Shown here piece by piece: positions 52,436 through 60,582 of a stretch of 64,000 nucleotides of DNA. The DNA comes from Bog-950 sp035299425. GTDB lineage: Bacteria; Bacteroidota; Bacteroidia; Chitinophagales; LD1. Numbering within the stretch: position 1 is the first letter of the stretch; each line of letters starts with the position of its first letter. Under the pieces are notes generated by a model that worked only from the letters and a program-made list of their open reading frames with translations, searched no databases and had not been told where the DNA came from. The stretch lies in assembly GCA_035299425.1 (NCBI GenBank), contig DATGWP010000202.1, positions 1-64,000 on the forward strand, in the 5' to 3' direction. Made by a program: the position numbers and the translations under genes.

Positions 52436-53743
52436 ATGAAAAATCTGCTAGCCCTGTTTTCTACTCTATTGGTTTTCACTGCATCTGCCCAGCAGAAACA
52501 GGATATACTGCAATACATAGAACGTTACAAACAGATAGCCATTGATGAAATGGTGCGCTCTAAAATACCCGCCAGCATCACTATAGCACAAGGTATACTA
52601 GAGTCTGGTGCCGGCACATCGGTGCTATCGCGCAACAGCAACAACCACTTTGGTATTAAATGCAAAGAAGACTGGACCGGTGGCAAATACTACCACGATG
52701 ACGATAAGCCACAGGAGTGTTTCCGGGTATATACCAATCCACGTGAATCATTTGCCGACCACTCCGACTTTTTGTTGACCCGTCCGCGTTACGCGCCTTT
52801 GTTTCAGTTATCGCTTACATCATATAAATATTGGGCACTGGGGTTAAAAGAAGCCGGCTACGCTACCAACCCTAAATACGCCAGCCTGCTGATAAACTAT
52901 ATAGAAGAATATAAACTGGCTGAACTTGATATAGCGGGTGTAGCCATGATAGAGGAACGGGAAAAGATGCTGAAAGATGCACCGGCAGTGGATGAAAAAG
53001 CTATGGCTAAAATAAACGCTCACCACAACAGCCACGATAATAGCGTAGTGGTAGTTGAAGATGTAAAACCTAAGGAACACCATAAAGAAGCCGTAGTAGC
53101 AGAAGTGAAGAAAGACGAAAATATCCGCCAGGAATACTCGGTAAATGGCATCCGCGCTATTAAGGCCGAGGGCAACGAAGACCCATTTAAGGTAGCTTAC
53201 GAATACAACATTGATTACTCATACATCATGCAGTATAACGACCTGACCACCGGTGAGCGTTTTAAAGATGGCGAGTATGTGTACCTGCAAAATAAAAAAG
53301 GCCGCGGAGCAGAAGCCACTTATACGGTGTTGCCGGGAGAGAGCATGCGCGACATATCGCAGAAGACAGGTGTAAAGGTGCGCGACCTGTATACCAAGAA
53401 TGCCATGCACATGAATGACCAGGTACACGCCGGTCAAACAGTAAGCCTGCAGGAGAAGAGAACAGTATCTCCGCGCACAATGACCTATGCCGAATACCTG
53501 AAGGTGCAAACCAAACTGGCCGAACAAGCCAAAGCAAAACCGGCAGAAACACCGGTGCAGAAAAATGCGCAACCACAGCAGGCAGCTATTACCAATAACA
53601 ACAATGCTTACCAGGTGCAGAAGAGCGACACGCTATACTCTATAGCCCGCAAGTTCAACACATCGGTAGAAGAGTTAAAAGAGAAAAACAACCTCGAAAC
53701 TTCGGAGTTGAAACCGGGGCAGACGCTGGTGGTTGCAGATTGA
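52436..53743 (+). CDS. Glucosaminidase (GH73-like) with LysM domains
   Basis: 435 residues from the ATG at 52436. Signal peptide ends near TASAQ. Residues about 30-160: GH73-type N-acetylglucosaminidase domain with catalytic Glu in ITIAQGILESGAGTS and SNNHFGIKCKEDW .. FRVYTNPRESFADHSDFL. Residues about 220-280 a divergent LysM, then LysM 2 (YTVLPGESMRDISQKTG) and LysM 3 (YQVQKSDTLYSIARKFNTS) bind peptidoglycan. Cleaves glycan strands in the cell wall; role in growth or separation. Contrast with the two short relatives at 56568 and 56992. Confidence 0.94.
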   Translation: MKNLLALFSTLLVFTASAQQKQDILQYIERYKQIAIDEMVRSKIPASITIAQGILESGAGTSVLSRNSNNHFGIKCKEDWTGGKYYHDDDKPQECFRVYTNPRESFADHSDFLLTRPRYAPLFQLSLTSYKYWALGLKEAGYATNPKYASLLINYIEEYKLAELDIAGVAMIEEREKMLKDAPAVDEKAMAKINAHHNSHDNSVVVVEDVKPKEHHKEAVVAEVKKDENIRQEYSVNGIRAIKAEGNEDPFKVAYEYNIDYSYIMQYNDLTTGERFKDGEYVYLQNKKGRGAEATYTVLPGESMRDISQKTGVKVRDLYTKNAMHMNDQVHAGQTVSLQEKRTVSPRTMTYAEYLKVQTKLAEQAKAKPAETPVQKNAQPQQAAITNNNNAYQVQKSDTLYSIARKFNTSVEELKEKNNLETSELKPGQTLVVAD

Positions 53744-53765
53744 GTCGAGCTCACAAAAACATTAA

Positions 53766-53797
53766 AAAACGGCACCGGAAATTTCCGGTGCCGTTTT
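53766..53797 (+). terminator. Intrinsic terminator of the LysM glucosaminidase gene
   Basis: Perfect 16-bp palindrome AAAACGGCACCGGAAA/TTTCCGGTGCCGTTTT followed by GTTAT, 22 bases past the stop. Confidence 0.9.
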
Positions 53798-53851
53798 GTT
53801 ATAGAACATTTGTAAGGATTACATTGTTGTAACGACAGAATAAGTAAAAAC

Positions 53852-54523
53852 ATGTACAGGGTAATACCAAATTTTTTGACAGCAGTATTTGCACTTGTTT
53901 CGCTTACTTCGTGCGGGCAGAAAAACAATGCTGCAAAAGCAACAACGAATACGAAAACCAACACGATAATTATGGATGAGAATGTAAAGTTAGATACCAT
54001 CACCTTTGGTGGCGGGTGTTTTTGGTGCACAGAAGCCATTTTTCAGCGCCTGAACGGTGTACAGTCTGTAGCATCGGGCTATAGCGGCGGAAATGTTAAA
54101 AACCCCACTTACCGCGAAGTATGCAGTGGCATGACCGGCCACGCCGAGGTAATACAAATAACCTATGACCAAAACAAGATAAGCCTGGCCGAGATACTGG
54201 AGGTGTTTTTTAAAACGCACGACCCTACCACGCTTAACCGCCAGGGGGGCGATGAGGGAACGCAATACCGCTCGGTAATATTTTACAACAGCGATGAGCA
54301 GAAGAAAATAGCCGAAGAAATTAAAAGCGGTCTGGACAAAAGCGCAGCGTTTGATGCACCGATAGTAACTGAAATAAGCCCTATGACAGTGTTCTACAAG
54401 GCGGAAGATTACCACCAGGATTACTATAACCTGAACAAGGACAAAAATTCGTATTGCAGCTATGTGATAGTGCCCAAGATTGAAAAGTTTGAGCACTACT
54501 TTACGGATAAGATAAAGAAGTAA
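53852..54523 (+). CDS. msrA: Peptide-methionine (S)-S-oxide reductase, lipoprotein form
   Basis: 223 residues. N-terminus MYRVIPNFLTAVFALVSLTSC with lipobox (LTSC), so lipid-anchored in the envelope. Catalytic motif FGGGCFWCTEAIFQRLNGV (active Cys in GCFWC), then GYSGG .. YREVCSGMTGHAEVIQI and FFKTHDPTTLNRQGGDEGTQYRS, hallmarks of MsrA. Reduces oxidised methionine in envelope proteins. Preceded by the glucosaminidase terminator and followed by a palindrome at 54530. Confidence 0.95.
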   Translation: MYRVIPNFLTAVFALVSLTSCGQKNNAAKATTNTKTNTIIMDENVKLDTITFGGGCFWCTEAIFQRLNGVQSVASGYSGGNVKNPTYREVCSGMTGHAEVIQITYDQNKISLAEILEVFFKTHDPTTLNRQGGDEGTQYRSVIFYNSDEQKKIAEEIKSGLDKSAAFDAPIVTEISPMTVFYKAEDYHQDYYNLNKDKNSYCSYVIVPKIEKFEHYFTDKIKK

Positions 54524-54529
54524 CGCTGA

Positions 54530-54560
54530 GAAGTTCCACTTTTTGAAAAAGTGGAACTTC
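54530..54560. repeat. GTTCCAC-centred palindromic hairpin, copy 1
   Basis: Perfect 15-bp inverted repeat GAAGTTCCACTTTTT/AAAAAGTGGAACTTC with a single-base loop, 6 bases after the msrA stop, then TATAATA. It may end transcription and resembles the hairpin at 60494-60522. Confidence 0.75.
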
Positions 54561-54596
54561 TATAATACCCTATTACTATAATTCCAACCATCCTCA

Positions 54597-54604
54597 TATA
54601 TTTG
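54597..54604 (+). promoter_or_regulatory. -7 box of hpt
   Basis: TATATTTG exactly matches TAnnTTTG, 16 bases before the hpt ATG. No convincing -33 box. Confidence 0.5.
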
Positions 54605-54620
54605 GCGAAAGCAAGATTGA

Positions 54621-55172
54621 ATGGAGAAGCAGGTACGGCTTAACGACAAAACATTCCGCCTATATAAAAGCGAAAATGAAATACTTAACGCTGTAAGGAA
54701 TGTGGCGCACCAGATAAACGAAGATTACATAGGCAAACGCCCTTTGCTGATACCGGTTCTTAACGGCTCGTTTATGTTTGCCAGCGACCTGATAAAGGAA
54801 CTAATGCTGGATTGCGAGTTATGCTTTATTAAAGCAGCCTCTTATGCAGGCACATCCTCTACCGGCGAGGTAGCTACCATAATAGGCTTAAGCCACGAAG
54901 TAGAAGGGCGCCACATTATCATTATAGAAGACATAGTAGACACCGGTAACACACTGGCAAAAATATTACCCCTGTTTTTGCAACAGAACCCCGCATCGTT
55001 GAAAATTGCCTCGCTGCTGATGAAACCCCTTGCACTTAAGCATGACCTGAAGGTAGACTATGTAGGCATGGAAATACCGAACGAGTTTATAGTAGGCTAC
55101 GGCCTGGATTACGATGGCCTTGGCCGCAACCTGCGCGATATATACCAAGTGGTAGATGAGCCCGGGGTTTAG
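54621..55172 (+). CDS. hpt: Hypoxanthine phosphoribosyltransferase
   Basis: 183 residues. Purine salvage: hypoxanthine or guanine plus PRPP to IMP or GMP. Diagnostic PRPP-binding motif IIIIEDIVDTGNTLAKIL (about 95-112), preceded by LIPVLNGSFMFASDLIKEL. C-terminal VGYGLDYDGLGRNLRDIY is typical. Has its own TATATTTG box upstream. Confidence 0.95.
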   Translation: MEKQVRLNDKTFRLYKSENEILNAVRNVAHQINEDYIGKRPLLIPVLNGSFMFASDLIKELMLDCELCFIKAASYAGTSSTGEVATIIGLSHEVEGRHIIIIEDIVDTGNTLAKILPLFLQQNPASLKIASLLMKPLALKHDLKVDYVGMEIPNEFIVGYGLDYDGLGRNLRDIYQVVDEPGV

Positions 55173-55293
55173 GGCGTAAATAGATTTTTAGACTGCCACA
55201 CCGGAATAATGGATAAATGGAATATTGGAATGAATACTCTTATAAGCGCTTCCATTGTTCCACTATTTCACCATTCCAAATAAGCACAGCACA

Positions 55294-56502
55294 GTGAGCA
55301 AGCACGTTATCATAATTGGCGGAGGCGCAGCCGGCTTTTTTGCGGCCATTAATTGTGCTGAAAAGAACCCAGAGTATAACATCACTATTCTCGAACGTTC
55401 TCCCACACTTTTACATAAGGTAAAAATAAGCGGCGGCGGCCGTTGCAATGTTACACATGCCTGCTTTGAGCCAAAGGACTTGGTTAAGTTCTACTCACGC
55501 GGCGAGAAACAACTGCTGGGCCCTTTCAACCGGTTCAACCCTTCTAATACGATTGAGTGGTTTGCGCAGCGCGGCGTAAAAATTAAGCGCGAGGCCGATG
55601 GCCGTATGTTCCCCGTTACCGATAACTCGCAAACAATTATTGATTGTTTTATGGATGAGGCGAACCGGTTAGGCGTAAAAATAAAACTACGCTGTGGGGC
55701 CGATAACATAGAACCACTAAACGGGAAATGGGTGGTAACCACCAATGCAAACCAGGTGCTGCAGGCAGATGCAGTAATAATAACTGCCGGTTCATCGCAC
55801 GGTGTGTGGGATACACTAAAGAAGCTTGGCCACACTATAGTGCCACCGGTACCATCGCTGTTTACCTTCAACATAAAAGATGAGCGCATAAAAGGGTTAG
55901 AGGGCCTCTCTGTTCCACAAGCGCAGGTTACAGCCGTTGGCATTCCTAAATTAACTGCTACCGGTCCGCTACTAATTACACACTGGGGCATGAGTGGCCC
56001 TGCTATACTACGCTTAAGCGCCTGGGGCGCCCGTGCATTATCTGCAGTTAACCATCAATTTGAAATAGAAGTAAACTGGATAAGCAAAGACATTAACGTA
56101 GTAAAGGAGGCTTTGAAAAACATGAAGCAGGCACACCCTAAAAAAGGGGTAGTAACCACCGCTATGTTTGATATACCCAAGCGCTTGTGGGAGCGCCTGG
56201 TGATGGTAATACCGCAGGCCGAAAAGCGCAACTTTGCCGATATTTCGAACAAAGACATAGAGGCACTGAGTGTGGAAATTGCGAAAGCTCGCTATAAAGT
56301 GAACGGAAAATCGACAAATAAGGATGAATTTGTAACCAGCGGAGGGGTAGATTTGGCTGAAATTGACTTCCGAACCATGGAAAGTAAGGTTTGCCCGGGC
56401 CTTTTCTTTGCCGGCGAAGTGCTTGACATTGACGCCATTACCGGCGGATTTAACTTTCAGGCGGCCTGGAGCACTGCCTACATAGCATCACAGACTATTT
56501 GA
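55294..56502 (+). CDS. NAD(P)/FAD-dependent oxidoreductase (HI0933/BaiN family)
   Basis: 402 residues from the GTG at 55294 (MSKHVIIIGGGAAGFFAA, since GTG is read as Met); the frame extends further upstream to a TTG that is unlikely. Rossmann motif VIIIGGGAAGFFAAINCA, then ISGGGRCNVTHAC and NGRMFPVTDNSQTI (family features), and C-terminal GGVDLAEIDFRTMESK and LFFAGEVLDIDAITGGFNFQAAWSTAYIA. The family is flavoproteins of uncertain substrate. Cytosolic. Confidence 0.9.
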   Translation: MSKHVIIIGGGAAGFFAAINCAEKNPEYNITILERSPTLLHKVKISGGGRCNVTHACFEPKDLVKFYSRGEKQLLGPFNRFNPSNTIEWFAQRGVKIKREADGRMFPVTDNSQTIIDCFMDEANRLGVKIKLRCGADNIEPLNGKWVVTTNANQVLQADAVIITAGSSHGVWDTLKKLGHTIVPPVPSLFTFNIKDERIKGLEGLSVPQAQVTAVGIPKLTATGPLLITHWGMSGPAILRLSAWGARALSAVNHQFEIEVNWISKDINVVKEALKNMKQAHPKKGVVTTAMFDIPKRLWERLVMVIPQAEKRNFADISNKDIEALSVEIAKARYKVNGKSTNKDEFVTSGGVDLAEIDFRTMESKVCPGLFFAGEVLDIDAITGGFNFQAAWSTAYIASQTI

Positions 56503-56542
56503 CAGGCGTGGATAACGATAAAGGCATGCTTATTGCATAACC

Positions 56543-56550
56543 TACCTTTG
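56543..56550 (+). promoter_or_regulatory. -7 box before short glucosaminidase 1
   Basis: TACCTTTG matches TAnnTTTG exactly and lies 17 bases before the ATT at 56568, so the predicted mRNA would start only about ten bases before the translated region. Confidence 0.5.
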
Positions 56551-56567
56551 CGTTAACCAAAACAACT

Positions 56568-56954
56568 ATTATCAAAAAGTACATACAAGCCGGAATAATC
56601 TCTCTCGTTTTCCCTTTTGCTGCCCAGGCGCAATTAAAGGATAGCATTTACACCTATATAAAATCGTGCGGCATCAAGCATCCCGAAGTAGTGATGCAAC
56701 AGGTACTGCTGGAAACCGGACACCTGGGTGCCGATTACCTGATGGACCGCAACAATATTTTTGCCTTTAGAAGAACAGAGGAATACATGCACTTTGCCGA
56801 TTGGAAAGATTGCGTGGAGTTTTACAAACGCTGGCAAGACAAGTACTACAAAAACCTGGAAGAGAATTATTATTCTTTTCTGCGGCGTGTAAAATACTCG
56901 GGCTCAAACAATTACATTGATGTGTTGAAAAGAGTAAGTATTAAAAAAGGTTAG
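56568..56954 (+). CDS. Short exported glucosaminidase-like protein 1 (no standard start codon)
   Basis: The frame codes a signal peptide (IKKYIQAGIISLVFPFAAQAQ) and then KDSIYTYIKSCGIKHPEVVMQQVLLETGHLGADYL (catalytic Glu region of GH73-like enzymes), MDRNNIFAFRRTEEYMHFADWKD and CVEFYKRWQDKYY. The only ATG (56691) falls inside the domain, after its first helix. No ATG, GTG or TTG precedes the signal peptide between the stop at 56538 and 56691; an ATT at 56568 stands where the start is expected. The neighbouring paralogue has the same problem. Either a rare start, a start lost by mutation, or a base error. Confidence 0.7.
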   Translation: MIKKYIQAGIISLVFPFAAQAQLKDSIYTYIKSCGIKHPEVVMQQVLLETGHLGADYLMDRNNIFAFRRTEEYMHFADWKDCVEFYKRWQDKYYKNLEENYYSFLRRVKYSGSNNYIDVLKRVSIKKG

Positions 56955-56991
56955 CGCATCAACAATTACGGCCGCTATGCCGTAAATTAGA

Positions 56992-57486
56992 GTAATCAAA
57001 AAATACACTATTAAACGATTAGTACCACATACACTCATTCTTGCGGCGTTACTATGCTGCGGCGAATGTGCAGCGGGCATGAAGGATAGTGTGTATGCCT
57101 ACATACTGGCCAGTGATATAAAACATCCCGAGATAGTATTGAAACAGGCGATACTTGAAACAGGCTGGTTTCAGAGCAAAATGCTGATGAAAAAAAACAA
57201 TCTGTTCGCTTTCCGCTCTACCAAAAAGTACAAGCAGTTTGATACCTGGCAGGCCAGTATAGATTACTATAAAAAGTGGCAGGATGAATACTACACCAAC
57301 CCCGAAGAGAACTATTATACGTTTTTAAAGAGGAAAAAATATGCGCATACCCCCGAGTATATAAGGATACTTAAAAATATAAACCTGGCGCGCAGCGAGG
57401 GAGCCCCTTTAAAAGTGCAGACTACCACAACTACAAAAACGGTTAAGCAAACTACTACTATACAAACAAAAAAGCCACCTAAATAA
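56992..57486 (+). CDS. Short exported glucosaminidase-like protein 2 (no standard start codon)
   Basis: Paralogue of the preceding gene. Upstream of an internal ATG (57079) the frame encodes IKKYTIKRLVPHTLILAALL, then a Cys-rich CCGECAAG, as expected for a signal peptide. The domain follows: KDSVYAYILASDIKHPEIVLKQAILETGWFQSK, NNLFAFRSTKKY, IDYYKKWQDEYYTNPEENYYTF. The codon aligned with the ATT of gene 1 is GTA. The ATG at 57079 would give a protein without export signal. A Thr/Lys-rich tail (TTTTTKTVKQTTTIQTKKPPK) overlaps the terminator. Confidence 0.7.
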   Translation, partial: VIKKYTIKRLVPHTLILAALLCCGECAAGMKDSVYAYILASDIKHPEIVLKQAILETGWFQSKMLMKKNNLFAFRSTKKYKQFDTWQASIDYYKKWQDEYYTNPEENYYTFLKRKKYAHTPEYIRILKNINLARSEGAPLKVQTTTTTKTVKQTTTIQTKKPPK

Positions 57487-57500
57487 CCGGTGGCTTTTTT
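57468..57500 (+). terminator. Intrinsic terminator overlapping the gene end
   Basis: AAAAAAGCCACC/GGTGGCTTTTTT, with the stop codon in the loop; T-run follows on plus and A-run gives one on minus, so it may serve both convergent genes. Confidence 0.88.
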
Positions 57501-57523
57501 GTTCCTGGTAAAGGAGTATTTAA

Positions 57524-60391
57524 TTAGTTGGAAGAAGGCGCCGCAGCTTCTTTCTTCTTACCAAAGTTTACAAGGTCGAAGCTCCACGCTACATAATACA
57601 TAGCTCCGATTTTAGGAGAACCTACGGCCTCTATGTGCCAGTTGTTGTATATGTTAGAGGCGCCTAAGCGGATAGTAGAATAAGCTTTGTCGATTTCGTA
57701 ATACAGCTGCAAATCCAGCGTATGGAAACTAGGCACTACACCATCGGCAAAGGGGCTTTCCCATTTATAGCTGGTAACCCACTTAAAGTTGGCATTGAAA
57801 CCTAAACCACCTACAACACGGCTGGCGTTAACACCCACATTGAATTTGTGCCTTGGCGTGTTGAAACCAGAAAGCACCGTAGCGCCATTGTTCACCAAAC
57901 GGCTATCATCTAAATCACTGTAAGTATAGTTAACATAAGGCGTAATACCCTTGCCTACATAGTAAGCTACACTTACGGCAGCTCCCCATGCCGGTACGGC
58001 GGTAGTAGCATTCACCCACATCTGGTAAACCCGGTAAAGCTTCTCTCCGTTGCTTCCTTCTACGCTACCCAGCGAGTCGCTACCCATGATGTTACCAACT
58101 GCGTTTTCATAGGCCGTTTTCTCTTCCTCAGTACCATTCGGATTGGCATTGGCATTACCCGATGCGGTTCTAACCACGCGCTGGAAACCGATGAAATTGC
58201 TGTAGCGGCTCCAGTAAGCCGAAACATCGATAAACACTTTTTTAGCTATTTCTGTTCTGTAACCAAAGTCAACCGATAACACACGCTCTGGCCTAAGCGG
58301 AGCAAGCGTAGTTGGCTTTAATATCACAGTAGGGTCCTTTTCATCTACAGTACCCGGTGTGCGGTACCAATTCAATACAGATTCGCGGGTAAATAAATTG
58401 GTATAGCCATTCAGGTTACCCACCAGGAACAAACGGCCCACGTCCAGATACAGGTATAAATCCTGTAAGGTTGGCGTACGGAAAGCTGAAGTTACACCTG
58501 CGCGGAAAGTGTGGTCGCTCTTGGCGGCAGTGTAGGTATAAACCAACGATGCACGTGGCGAAACCTGTGCTTTAAAGTTTGAATTCTTATCTACCCGGAT
58601 AGAGCCTATTATTTTAAGGCTTTCATCCTTTAGCAATCGCTTGGTAGCCTGCAGGTAAGCGCCCACTTCGTGAACACGGATTTTTACGCTACCGGTATCT
58701 TCAAAAATTGTTCCGCGGCTGTTAGGCATATAAATACGGTACGATACACCGGTGATAATATCCAACCACTTTACAAAATCCCAGTTATACTGGCCTTCTA
58801 CGTGAAACAACATGGACTTATCGAAGAACTTTGTTCCATCCAATGAGTTAGCATTGCCCACCAGCATGTTAAAAGTATCTTTAAACGTTTGCGAGCCCGG
58901 CACATACCAGGCAGAGTCTGCATATTGTGCAGCACGACGGGCGGCCTCATCTACATTACCCTGGGTAACGCAATCTTCGCAGAAGCCATTGGTAAGGGTA
59001 TCCAGTACATCAAAATATTTTTCGGAATAACGTGATGCATATACCGACCTAAGGGCAGCACGTGAAAGATACGAACCGGTTAGACCTATGTTGTAAGAAT
59101 CGCCGGCATCTTCAATAGAGCCGTACGCTCTTACAAAAAAGCTTTTGCCCTTTAGCTCCAGCTTAGGCTGGTGGAAGGTGAAGTTCTTTATCTGGTAGCG
59201 GGCAGTAGCCTGGTAAACAGCCGAGCCAAAACCAAATTTATAGCTACCGGTTAATTCAAGGTCTTTTGTAAAGCGGTAGTGTAACTCGGTAGCAAACTTC
59301 AGGTTCTTCATGTTATAGTCGGCAATATCCTTCTCCATATAACCGGGTGTGCGCACACGCAAAGTACCCGGGCTGGCAATAGGGTTAAAATCTAACCAGC
59401 TGTTCAGTTTAATCAGGTCATTTTTTTCTTCTTGTGTAAAATCGGCGGTTACCGGCTCATACTGTTTTTCACGAATTCCTGATGCCAGGTCAACTTCTTC
59501 TTTAAGATTTCCGTAGCGGTTTAAAGAATCATCATCTGCTACCCAGTCTTTGGTTTGGGTATATTCACCTGTAAACTTAATAGCAAACTTCTGGCTTTTG
59601 CCGAAGGCCTGCGCATAGCGGATCTGAGCGTCTATATAAGGGCCGGGAACGGTAGTTCCGCCGCCTTTAAGCTGTGCCGAAAAACCCTGAAAATCGTATG
59701 GGTTTTTGCTGCGCATAGATATAACCCCCTGCATGGCGTTAGCACCATACAGCGATGACGCCGCACCTGATATAATTTCTACACTTTCCAGGTCAAGGTC
59801 GTTGGCTCCTACCAGGTTACCTATCGGGAAGTTAAGGCCCGGTGCTTCATTATCTACACCATCTATAAACTGCTTGGTTCTAAGTGAGCGGGTATCGCCA
59901 AAACCACGCAGGTTAATTACTTTGAAACCGGCCGAGGTAGTTACCATGTCCACACCTTTGTAATTGCTTATGCTTTGGTAAAAATCGCCCGAAGCAGCGC
60001 TCTTAATTTCGCGCGAGGTCATCTTTTCAATTTGCACCGATGCCTGCTTAATACTTTCTGCTACACGCGAGGAGCTCACCACCACTTCCTGCCCGGCTAT
60101 GGCATTGGCTTCCATGGTTATGTTCCAGTTGGTGGTGCTTACCGGCAGGTCGCGGCTGATAAAGCCCACATAAGATACAGTAATGGTTTTGGCCTCGGCA
60201 GGTACCGATAAGCTAAACTTGCCATCGGCATCGGTAGAGGTACCTGTTTGTGTACCTTTAATCAAAATGGTGGCACCTACCAGGGGTTCCTTGGTGGCGG
60301 CATCAGTAATTTTTCCGGAGATGGTTTTGTTTTGAGCAAAAAGAGCGAGGGCTGTTACAACAAACGCTAGAAGCAGTAGAGATTTCTTCAT
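57524..60391 (-). CDS. TonB-dependent receptor with carboxypeptidase-regulatory-like domain
   Basis: 955 residues. Signal peptide ends at LFAQ. Residues about 20-100: CarboxypepD-regulatory-like domain (KTISGKITDAATKEPLVGATILIKG .. VSYVGFISRDLPV). Residues about 100-230: plug domain (VVVSSSRVAESIKQA .. VDMVTTSAGFKVINLRGFGDTRS .. VEIISGAASSLYGANAMQGVISM). The remaining about 720 residues form a beta-barrel of repeated strands, ending in a C-terminal tail KKKEAAAPSSN. Outer-membrane importer; substrate unknown. A paralogue lies at 62157 with a T9SS esterase between them. Confidence 0.94.
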   Translation of the reverse strand: MKKSLLLLAFVVTALALFAQNKTISGKITDAATKEPLVGATILIKGTQTGTSTDADGKFSLSVPAEAKTITVSYVGFISRDLPVSTTNWNITMEANAIAGQEVVVSSSRVAESIKQASVQIEKMTSREIKSAASGDFYQSISNYKGVDMVTTSAGFKVINLRGFGDTRSLRTKQFIDGVDNEAPGLNFPIGNLVGANDLDLESVEIISGAASSLYGANAMQGVISMRSKNPYDFQGFSAQLKGGGTTVPGPYIDAQIRYAQAFGKSQKFAIKFTGEYTQTKDWVADDDSLNRYGNLKEEVDLASGIREKQYEPVTADFTQEEKNDLIKLNSWLDFNPIASPGTLRVRTPGYMEKDIADYNMKNLKFATELHYRFTKDLELTGSYKFGFGSAVYQATARYQIKNFTFHQPKLELKGKSFFVRAYGSIEDAGDSYNIGLTGSYLSRAALRSVYASRYSEKYFDVLDTLTNGFCEDCVTQGNVDEAARRAAQYADSAWYVPGSQTFKDTFNMLVGNANSLDGTKFFDKSMLFHVEGQYNWDFVKWLDIITGVSYRIYMPNSRGTIFEDTGSVKIRVHEVGAYLQATKRLLKDESLKIIGSIRVDKNSNFKAQVSPRASLVYTYTAAKSDHTFRAGVTSAFRTPTLQDLYLYLDVGRLFLVGNLNGYTNLFTRESVLNWYRTPGTVDEKDPTVILKPTTLAPLRPERVLSVDFGYRTEIAKKVFIDVSAYWSRYSNFIGFQRVVRTASGNANANPNGTEEEKTAYENAVGNIMGSDSLGSVEGSNGEKLYRVYQMWVNATTAVPAWGAAVSVAYYVGKGITPYVNYTYSDLDDSRLVNNGATVLSGFNTPRHKFNVGVNASRVVGGLGFNANFKWVTSYKWESPFADGVVPSFHTLDLQLYYEIDKAYSTIRLGASNIYNNWHIEAVGSPKIGAMYYVAWSFDLVNFGKKKEAAAPSSN

Positions 60392-60493
60392 TTGGGGTTT
60401 TTAATTTGGAGTTTTTGAGCGGTGTCGAAGATAACAAAATATTGAAACCGCCAAACTTTGTTAAACAAAATGTGCGGGCCCTTAATGTTTGCC

Positions 60494-60522
60494 GAAGTGC
60501 CACTTTTTGAAAAGTGGTACTT
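60494..60522. repeat. GTGCCAC-centred palindromic hairpin, copy 2
   Basis: Inverted repeat AAGTGCCACTTTT/AAAAGTGGTACTT with one G-T mismatch, very similar to the hairpin at 54530-54560. It lies upstream of the TonB-dependent receptor. Confidence 0.7.
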
Positions 60523-60535
60523 ATATTAAAAAGAA

Positions 60536-60560
60536 GCGCCAGACCGTAATGGCCTGGCGC
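60536..60560 (-). terminator. Intrinsic terminator of the secreted esterase gene
   Basis: Stem GCGCCAG/CTGGCGC followed on the minus strand by TTCTTTTTAATAT, 22 bases after the stop at 60583. Confidence 0.75.
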
Positions 60561-60582
60561 GTTCGAAGTAAAAAAGCTAACT

